A stretch of 9,814 bases of DNA. It comes from Caldora sp. SIO3E6 (GTDB lineage Bacteria > Cyanobacteriota > Cyanobacteriia > Cyanobacteriales > Coleofasciculaceae). The stretch is from positions 1 through 9,814 of the forward strand of contig JAAHHL010000173.1 in the NCBI GenBank assembly GCA_010672185.1, in the 5' to 3' direction. The translations under genes and the position numbers were made by a program. Shown one piece after another: positions 1-4,380 of this stretch. Position 1 is the stretch's first letter, and the number at the start of each line of letters is the position of its first letter. A model generated the notes under the pieces. The model was given only the letters and a program-made list of their open reading frames with translations, was not told where the DNA came from and made no database searches.

Positions 1-323
1 TAGGGGCTGGTAGCCGCAAAAGAGCGGTGCTGAAAGCAATCGCTCAGGGGGTGACAAGCAATCGCATCCCTGAGTGGTGACCCGCCACTACCCACCCCAG
101 ATAGGATTTTGCAGTACAAAGTACTTGATAGCAGCACTGCTCCAGTAATGATGAACACCTAACGCCTTGACTACCGGTATGTTGCCGGTCTCTTGTAACA
201 TATAGCTCTCTGTTGATTTGATGGGGCAAGAGCGAGGCTTCTGGGTGATAGATAGGTGATAGATGGGTGATAGATGGGTGATAGATGGGCGATCGCTTTT
301 ACATGGTAACGGAGAAGTTTGAG
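1..323. other. Gene-free left edge with short repeats
   Basis: I see no supported gene here. The plus strand is open from the left edge to a TGA at 78-80 (last residues about SNRIPEW), which could be the tail of a gene outside the window, but 25 open codons prove nothing. AGCAATCGC occurs twice (35-43 and 57-65). CTCAGGG (43-49) and CCCTGAG (68-74) could pair over an 18-base loop. ACCGG (173-177) and CCGGT (185-189) form a weaker pair. An 11-bp tandem repeat at 243-286 leads into a HIP1 site at about 289-296. Confidence 0.6.
243..289. repeat. Tandem 11-bp repeat, four units plus a partial fifth
   Basis: The unit GGGTGATAGAT starts at 243, 254 (first base A instead of G), 265 and 276. A partial fifth unit GGGCGAT begins at 287 and merges into GCGATCGC. 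The period of 11 bp is about one helical turn, and three of the four complete units are identical. It lies just beyond the stop codon of the exported-protein gene at 324, so it is downstream of that gene. No function is evident; slippage or copy-number variation between strains would be expected. Confidence 0.9.
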
Positions 324-674
324 CTATTCACCAATGGGTAGCATTTCTTCTTCGACCAAAATTTCATCGCCTTTAAATACTCTCAAAAGCATATTTCCAG
401 ACCCTTCTTCGCTCCAAGATACCGAGTAGGAATACTCGCCATTTTCCCAGGTTGTTCCTCTCCAACCATCATGTCGCCATTTCTGATAATTGTCTAAGGT
501 GATGCAGCCCCCCCCATAGCGATCGCATCCCGTATAGACATCGCCATCGGTAATGGTAATAGTGAAATCTCCAGCTTGGTAAGTCCCTGCTTTTGCGGGT
601 AATGTTAGTAGCACTGAACCTGCAATAAAAGCAGCAGTAATTAATCCTTTAAATGCAATCCAATTTAATTTCAC
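324..674 (-). CDS. Small exported protein of unknown function
   Basis: This 116-residue protein begins with a clear signal peptide: a lysine-containing start, a hydrophobic core at about residues 10-24, and an AKA signal peptidase I site before Gly30. The mature part of about 87 residues is rich in Gly, Tyr, Trp and acidic residues, with alternating beta-like stretches (DFTITIT, YSYSVSW, LLRVF). It has exactly two cysteines, C50 and C57, which could form a disulfide in the periplasm. The start is GTG at 674-672, with AAAGGA about 11 bases upstream. I do not recognise the family. It stands alone, and the next gene (820-1722) lies upstream in the same direction, separated by a strong palindrome, so it probably has its own promoter in the 145-bp gap. 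It may be a small secreted or outer-layer protein. The reading frame and signal peptide are convincing; the role is unknown. Confidence 0.75.
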   Translation of the reverse strand: MKLNWIAFKGLITAAFIAGSVLLTLPAKAGTYQAGDFTITITDGDVYTGCDRYGGGCITLDNYQKWRHDGWRGTTWENGEYSYSVSWSEEGSGNMLLRVFKGDEILVEEEMLPIGE

Positions 675-786
675 CTTGTCAAAAATCCTTTTTACTTGGG
701 TTGATTCCTAGAGGCAGGGAACAATCATCGCTCATAACAACTGCTAGACCTTTCATCGGAATAACTAGCTCAAAAAGACTATTTAT

Positions 787-818
787 GGAAATAGGGGAGC
801 GATCGCTCCCCTATTTCC
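787..818 (-). terminator. Perfect 32-bp palindrome centred on HIP1, probable terminator
   Basis: The left half GGAAATAGGGGAGCGA (787-802) is followed by its exact reverse complement (803-818), with GCGATCGC at the centre. As RNA it folds into a 14-bp stem with a GATC loop. It starts two bases beyond the stop codon of the 820-1722 gene, the usual place for a terminator. On the minus strand a T5 run follows only after about 10 further bases (775-771), so it is not a textbook intrinsic terminator. Its perfect dyad symmetry also resembles a telomere-resolvase target, discussed in the findings. Confidence 0.6.
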
Positions 819-819
819 G

Positions 820-1722
820 CTAATCAATCCCCAGCATATCAGCAATATTGACCACCTCTGAAATTGTGCCTACAGCTGCTTTGATTTGACGGTTGACCAC
901 TGGAGTCAGTCCCTGCATGGCGTTGTAGTCTTCAATGCCCATCCCCTCTACAACCTTAGCGATCGCTTTTGGGGTCACACCAGTTAGCTCACTGATTAGC
1001 TTGTTGGTTATGCACCACTTATGCTCTGGCTGATTGTAATTCCAATCCTTAATTGCTCTAACGGCTCGACTAGCTAGCTCTCTTGAGGCATTGGGGTTAG
1101 TCCGATACTTATTGTCATTCATCAATTCCTCACTACTGACCATGCTCAAATCTTCATTGAGCCGCTCATGGAGAGCGTTGATTGCCTTGGCACGTTGGAG
1201 TAAAGCAAGTTTGACCCATTCCTTAATATCAGCATCCCCAAGAGCTTGCTTGACAGCAGTTAACTCCTCACCCTCTAAACCAACTTCACTGAAGATATCA
1301 ATACTAGTTTCATTCATTGGCACTGGGGTAATATTTACTGATTGCTTGTCAGTAGAGGGTTCTGGGGTAATAGTATCTGGTTTTTCTAAATCATCTTTCA
1401 AGTTCCAATCTTCTACCAAGTATTTGATAGCCAGATGCTCCCAGCGCTCAACGCCACCCTTACCTGCATCAGTGAAGTAATAGGGAAAGGGAACACCTTC
1501 ATGGGGACTTTTTCCACTTTGGGCGGGATACTTCTCTCTGACAGCCTTCCTGATAGAAGACATCGGATTGCGACGGCTCGGCGGGGTATCTGGATAGGAT
1601 AAGAGTACAGCTTGCTTAATTTGTAAGCAAGCTATTTTTATCTGCTTTTCACTTTCAGCAGAAGCTATAGCTTCATTGAATTCTGGCATTGCTTCTTTCC
1701 AAACAGGTGTCTTGCGTGGCAT
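820..1722 (-). CDS. Unrecognised protein, possible DNA-binding partner of the telomere resolvase
   Basis: The protein has 300 residues and no family name I can give with confidence. An N-terminal helical part (1-110) is rich in Lys/Arg. A low-complexity linker rich in Pro, Thr and Ser follows (about 114-138). The C-terminal part (145-290) is again helical. Within it, residues 205-275 (YRTNPNASRELASRAVRAI, then WNYNQPEHKWCITNKLI, then SELTGVTPKAIAKVVEGMG) have the rhythm of a winged-helix or helix-turn-helix domain, with LTGVTPKAIAKVV as the likely recognition segment. I have a general impression of similar C-terminal regions in cyanobacterial plasmid proteins but cannot name them. It is transcribed divergently from the telomere resolvase across 183 bp of repeat-rich DNA. 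My inference is a regulator of that region or an accessory protein for telomere processing. The start is ATG at 1722-1720 with only a weak ribosome site (GGA close to the ATG). Confidence 0.7.
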   Translation of the reverse strand: MPRKTPVWKEAMPEFNEAIASAESEKQIKIACLQIKQAVLLSYPDTPPSRRNPMSSIRKAVREKYPAQSGKSPHEGVPFPYYFTDAGKGGVERWEHLAIKYLVEDWNLKDDLEKPDTITPEPSTDKQSVNITPVPMNETSIDIFSEVGLEGEELTAVKQALGDADIKEWVKLALLQRAKAINALHERLNEDLSMVSSEELMNDNKYRTNPNASRELASRAVRAIKDWNYNQPEHKWCITNKLISELTGVTPKAIAKVVEGMGIEDYNAMQGLTPVVNRQIKAAVGTISEVVNIADMLGID

Positions 1723-1753
1723 AGTCCGTTAACTCGGTTCAACTATCCTTAAC

Positions 1754-1805
1754 TTAGCTATGTTAGCTACCCATAGCAATACCCCTATAGCTACTGATAA
1801 GCTAT
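1754..1805. promoter_or_regulatory. Cluster of TNAGCTA repeats, candidate operator
   Basis: TTAGCTA occurs at 1754-1760 and 1763-1769, ATAGCTAC at 1787-1794 and TAAGCTA at 1798-1804, with a degenerate ATAGC at 1773-1777. Neighbouring copies are spaced 9 to 14 bp apart, roughly one helical turn. The cluster lies about 30 bp upstream of the minus-strand gene at 1722 and about 100 bp upstream of the plus-strand telomere resolvase, so a protein bound here could control both. Which protein binds is unknown; the 300-residue neighbour is the first candidate. Confidence 0.45.
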
Positions 1806-1810
1806 TCCGA

Positions 1811-1902
1811 TTATACCCACTTGACTACCCTTGCATCTGTTATACATTCACATTTATCCATTTTATACTGTTATGCTTTAGAGTAAGCGCTAAAAGTATA
1901 AC
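1811..1902. promoter_or_regulatory. TTATAC repeats and inverted repeat in front of the telomere resolvase gene
   Basis: TTATAC occurs at 1811-1816, 1840-1845 and 1863-1868, and inverted as GTATAA at 1896-1901. The last copy is part of an imperfect inverted repeat: GTTATGCTTTAG (1870-1881) and CTAAAAGTATAAC (1890-1902), with one mismatch and one bulged base around an 8-base spacer. This dyad ends three bases before the ATG at 1906, so a bound protein, or an RNA hairpin, would block translation or early transcription of the gene. A -10-like TATACT lies at 1864-1869, without a good -35 at normal spacing. Confidence 0.45.
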
Positions 1903-1905
1903 ACC

Positions 1906-3117
1906 ATGCAAGCCACTATCAGATTGACCAACCTGCTCGATACCATTGCTGACCTACTCCCCTTGACTTACTTAGAATTGACACAGATGACCTCCAAGCA
2001 AATCAGAGATAAGGTAGCCAGACCATTGGGGATTCCTGGGTGCTACCGGATGAAGAAGGCTCAACTAATCCAACAATCCTGGAAGGAACTGGAGAATGCT
2101 AGAGCTTACCTCCAAACATCGGAGGTGGAGAGGAAGCAGGGTAAGCAAGCGTTGGAGCAGCTCAAAAAGAATGAAGACTACCAGATAACCATCTCTGAGA
2201 TAGCTACCAAGACTTACAACCGACTACGGGAAATTGCTCAAACTCAGAGCAACCTAACTGATATGAAGGAAGGTATCAACCCCATAGTTGCTTCAGTCGC
2301 TCTCTCTGAGATGAGGGAGTATGAGTTTTCAACTGTCAAGTCTCGACGCAATCAAATTAAGGATGCTCTCTATCAAATGGTATTGAGTGAGATTCCTTTA
2401 CTCAAAGAAACTATGGAGGTACTGGTAAATTACTTCTACTCTCAACTGCTCAGCTTCCAGAAAGAGGATTCTATCCAGCTCAGCAAAAATTACAGGAAAG
2501 CAGTCAAGGGGAAAAACCGGGATAAAACCCCCATCAGTATCTTTCAACTGGTAAATGATTGTCACCAAACCTTGCAAGACTTGATGGAAGGGAAAGACCC
2601 CCACTGGGCAAAGGTTTCCATAGCTTTTGCCCTTGGAACTGGTAGGAGGATGGTGGAAATACATGCCCTTGGTCAGTTCTCCGTAACCGGAGAATACCAG
2701 CTTCACTTTTCCGGTCAAGCCAAGACCAGGGGAGCTGAGGGAGCCAAGGAGGAATATGAGATACCTACATTGTTTCCAGCTAATCAGCTAATGGCAGCGC
2801 TGGAGTATCTGAAGCAGGAGGGGAGAAGGATTGATGGGGATAAACAGAGACGCGATCGCCTAGCCACAAACAGAGCTTTTGGTATGGCGAATAGTCGTGC
2901 GATGGAGAAGTACCAGGGAATTAACTACAAGGGACTCAGAGCTATCTATGCTGAGTGCCAGTGGTATCTACTACCGGAGTCTACCAAAATCAAGACTGAG
3001 AAACACAGTCTTTATTCTGAGTGGTTGGGACACCTGGACAAAGAAGGGAAGCTTGACGCTACTTTTATGAGCTATATGGTTTACCACATTACTGATATTG
3101 AATGTATCAAGAACTAG
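1906..3117 (+). CDS. Telomere resolvase (protelomerase)
   Basis: Telomere resolvases cut a palindromic replicated telomere and rejoin the strands as covalently closed hairpins. This 403-residue protein carries the family's catalytic core in order: GTGRRMVEI (R247/R248), FSGQAKTR (K273), KGLR (K342 and R345), WLGH (H376) and a tyrosine at Y390 or Y393 (SYMVYHI). Lysine in K-x-x-R, where ordinary tyrosine recombinases have H-x-x-R, agrees with what I recall of the TelK active site, as does the 25-residue spacing from R248 to K273. EEYEIPTL after the FSGQAKTR motif also fits. The length is close to ResT and TelA (about 440-450) and well short of TelN and TelK. Residues 22-59 resemble a SAP/Rho-N-type hairpin (LGIPGCYRMKKAQLI), and 60-110 are strongly helical. 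No clear ribosome site precedes the ATG. The recombinase gene starts 53 bases downstream on the same strand. An ordinary integrase is less likely because of the KxxR motif. The exact nucleophile is uncertain. Confidence 0.85.
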   Translation: MQATIRLTNLLDTIADLLPLTYLELTQMTSKQIRDKVARPLGIPGCYRMKKAQLIQQSWKELENARAYLQTSEVERKQGKQALEQLKKNEDYQITISEIATKTYNRLREIAQTQSNLTDMKEGINPIVASVALSEMREYEFSTVKSRRNQIKDALYQMVLSEIPLLKETMEVLVNYFYSQLLSFQKEDSIQLSKNYRKAVKGKNRDKTPISIFQLVNDCHQTLQDLMEGKDPHWAKVSIAFALGTGRRMVEIHALGQFSVTGEYQLHFSGQAKTRGAEGAKEEYEIPTLFPANQLMAALEYLKQEGRRIDGDKQRRDRLATNRAFGMANSRAMEKYQGINYKGLRAIYAECQWYLLPESTKIKTEKHSLYSEWLGHLDKEGKLDATFMSYMVYHITDIECIKN

Positions 3118-3170
3118 ACAGAAGATACCCCGCTGCTGTAAACCATGAGTAGAAAGAGTGGGGTGGCTCT

Positions 3171-3836
3171 ATGAAAATTGATCGCCACGGCAAAGCTAAG
3201 ATTTTATCCCAACAAGAGATTCAGCTACTCTTCAGTGAGGGGTTACAGAACAATCGCGATCGCACTTTGTTCGGCATCTGTTTATTCTGTGCCTGTCGAG
3301 TGCGTGAAGCTTGTACTCTACGGACTGGGGATGTCTATGATAACTCTGGTAGAATCCTGCCAAAACTGATAATTCGCAAAGGTAACACCAAAGGGAAATT
3401 GGCAACCCGTACTATTCCCATCATCTCTGACTTGAGAACATTATTAACCAACTACTATCCAGACGCGGGTGTTGTGTATCTCTTCCCTGGACGAAATGGA
3501 GATTTTCTCCAGCCTGACTCAGTAGACAAAATCTTGAGAAAAGCTTGTAGGCGGGTGGGGTTAATCGGTGTGAGTAGCCACAGTTTTCGGAGAACAGCAC
3601 TAACTCAGATGAGTGATAATGGGACACCACTGAGAGTAATCCAAGAGGTATCGGGTCACCGAAATCTACAACAACTCCAAGCCTACATTGAGGTTAGAGA
3701 TGAGCAAGTGCTAGGAGCCGTCACAGGACTAAGCCTACTTTCCCCAGTCGAAAATGAGTCCGGAAAACAACTATTTTCCGGACTCAACCCCCATCTTACC
3801 CACAATGACCATACTCAGACTACTCAGAAACCATAG
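3171..3836 (+). CDS. Short tyrosine recombinase (XerC/D-like integrase)
   Basis: The 221-residue protein is essentially a catalytic domain of the phage-integrase family. The pentad is visible: R43 in ACRVREA, K70 in RKGNTKGK before the TIPI strand, H137 and R140 in SSHSFRRTA, H163 in SGHRNL, and the nucleophile Y172 in QAYIEV. The N-terminal core-binding (SAM-like) domain of XerC/D is missing, so it is about 80 residues shorter than a typical Xer protein, as seen in many short cyanobacterial plasmid recombinases. It would cut and exchange DNA at specific sites, for example to resolve multimers or integrate an element. Residues 192-221 form a polar tail beyond the conserved domain; its codons run over a hairpin that looks like the terminator of the opposing operon and overlap the convergent gene by 17 bp. 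GGGGTGG just upstream of the ATG may be the ribosome site. It follows the telomere resolvase closely and is probably co-transcribed with it. Confidence 0.88.
   Translation: MKIDRHGKAKILSQQEIQLLFSEGLQNNRDRTLFGICLFCACRVREACTLRTGDVYDNSGRILPKLIIRKGNTKGKLATRTIPIISDLRTLLTNYYPDAGVVYLFPGRNGDFLQPDSVDKILRKACRRVGLIGVSSHSFRRTALTQMSDNGTPLRVIQEVSGHRNLQQLQAYIEVRDEQVLGAVTGLSLLSPVENESGKQLFSGLNPHLTHNDHTQTTQKP
3751..3786 (-). terminator. Intrinsic terminator of the minus-strand cluster, inside the recombinase gene
   Basis: TGAGTCCGGAAAA (3755-3767) pairs perfectly with TTTTCCGGACTCA (3774-3786) across a 6-base loop. Read on the minus strand, the 13-bp stem is followed at once by TTTT (3754-3751). It lies 33 bp beyond the stop codon of the GIY-YIG gene, the last gene of the long minus-strand cluster. 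On the plus strand no T-run follows, so its direction is clear. It overlaps codons 195-206 of the recombinase. Confidence 0.75.
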
Positions 3837-4332
3837 TCAATGATGATTTTGTTGATGGCAAAGGAGTACTGTTGTTGGGTGTGCTTTTTGGTAAGCATCC
3901 TGACATCACTACAATCAGCCATAATTCCCCGATAATAGCCATTGCTAAAGCAATTCGATTTTTGGTCATTGAAGGCCACCTCATACCCTTCAAAAAGCTC
4001 AAATTAGGCAAGTTTGGGAAAGTGAAGCTACCATCATCTTGATACTCTCTTCTCACTTTAGAGAGAGTCCTTTTATCAAACTCAAACCACTCTCCATGAA
4101 CCCTATGAGCTGAGTATTTTTCATGGAAGTATTTCTCATCCTCTGTAACGTTAGGCGTTTCAAACCAGTCAATTAGTTCTAGTGGGTAAGGACTTTGAGA
4201 ACTGTTCAACTCAGCTAACCTTGCCTCTACTGAGCGCCTTGTTAGTCCTATCTTGTATCTGTCGCTTCCTACAGCATGAATCAAGTAGACGTAACCCGGT
4301 TTGTTTTTGTAAGCGCTATCATCAAAAGACAT
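3820..4332 (-). CDS. GIY-YIG (T5orf172-type) protein with C-terminal membrane segment
   Basis: Residues 13-90 (numbered from the GTG) match the T5orf172/MUG113 branch of GIY-YIG domains: GYVYLI (14-19), YKIGLT (27-32), a conserved Arg at 39, E67 and H71 in EKYFH, and GEWFEF (81-86). GIY-YIG enzymes usually cut DNA using the tyrosines, the arginine and the metal-binding glutamate, all present here. Unusually, a hydrophobic segment (about 128-146, IALAMAI to VVMSG) follows and then a Ser/Thr/Pro-rich tail, so the product may be membrane-tethered. A GTG start at 4335 and an ATG start at 4332 both fit; AGAAGG lies 6 and 9 bases upstream of them. The gene is last in the minus-strand cluster, 45 bases after the ATPase gene, and its end overlaps the recombinase gene by 17 bp. 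The domain call is firm; activity and substrate are inferred. Confidence 0.82.
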   Translation of the reverse strand: MSFDDSAYKNKPGYVYLIHAVGSDRYKIGLTRRSVEARLAELNSSQSPYPLELIDWFETPNVTEDEKYFHEKYSAHRVHGEWFEFDKRTLSKVRREYQDDGSFTFPNLPNLSFLKGMRWPSMTKNRIALAMAIIGELWLIVVMSGCLPKSTPNNSTPLPSTKSSLTMVSE

Positions 4333-4380
4333 CACTTTTTTCCTTCTAGTTATGCAGTATACGCATCCTGTAGTTTCATC

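Noticed and set aside
1..80. Plus-strand open frame entering from the left edge and ending SNRIPEW
   Set aside because: Only 25 codons are visible, too few to separate a real gene tail from chance.
44..229. Minus-strand open frame of 61 codons
   Set aside because: The encoded sequence is Cys/His-rich without pattern, lacks a ribosome site and covers inverted and direct repeats; it looks like a chance frame.
243..286. CRISPR-like repetition
   Set aside because: The 11-bp units are directly adjacent with no spacers, so this is a simple tandem repeat.
1091..1480. Plus-strand open frame of 129 codons
   Set aside because: It lies wholly opposite the better supported 300-residue gene and its Ser/Leu-rich composition is typical of an antisense shadow.
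2398..2718. Minus-strand open frame of 106 codons inside the resolvase gene
   Set aside because: It is opposite the catalytic-domain coding region, has no ribosome site and no recognisable features.
3126..3164. Hairpin between TACCCC and GGGGTG upstream of the recombinase
   Set aside because: The pairing is only 5-6 bp over a loop of about 27 bases; too weak to call a terminator or a translation switch.
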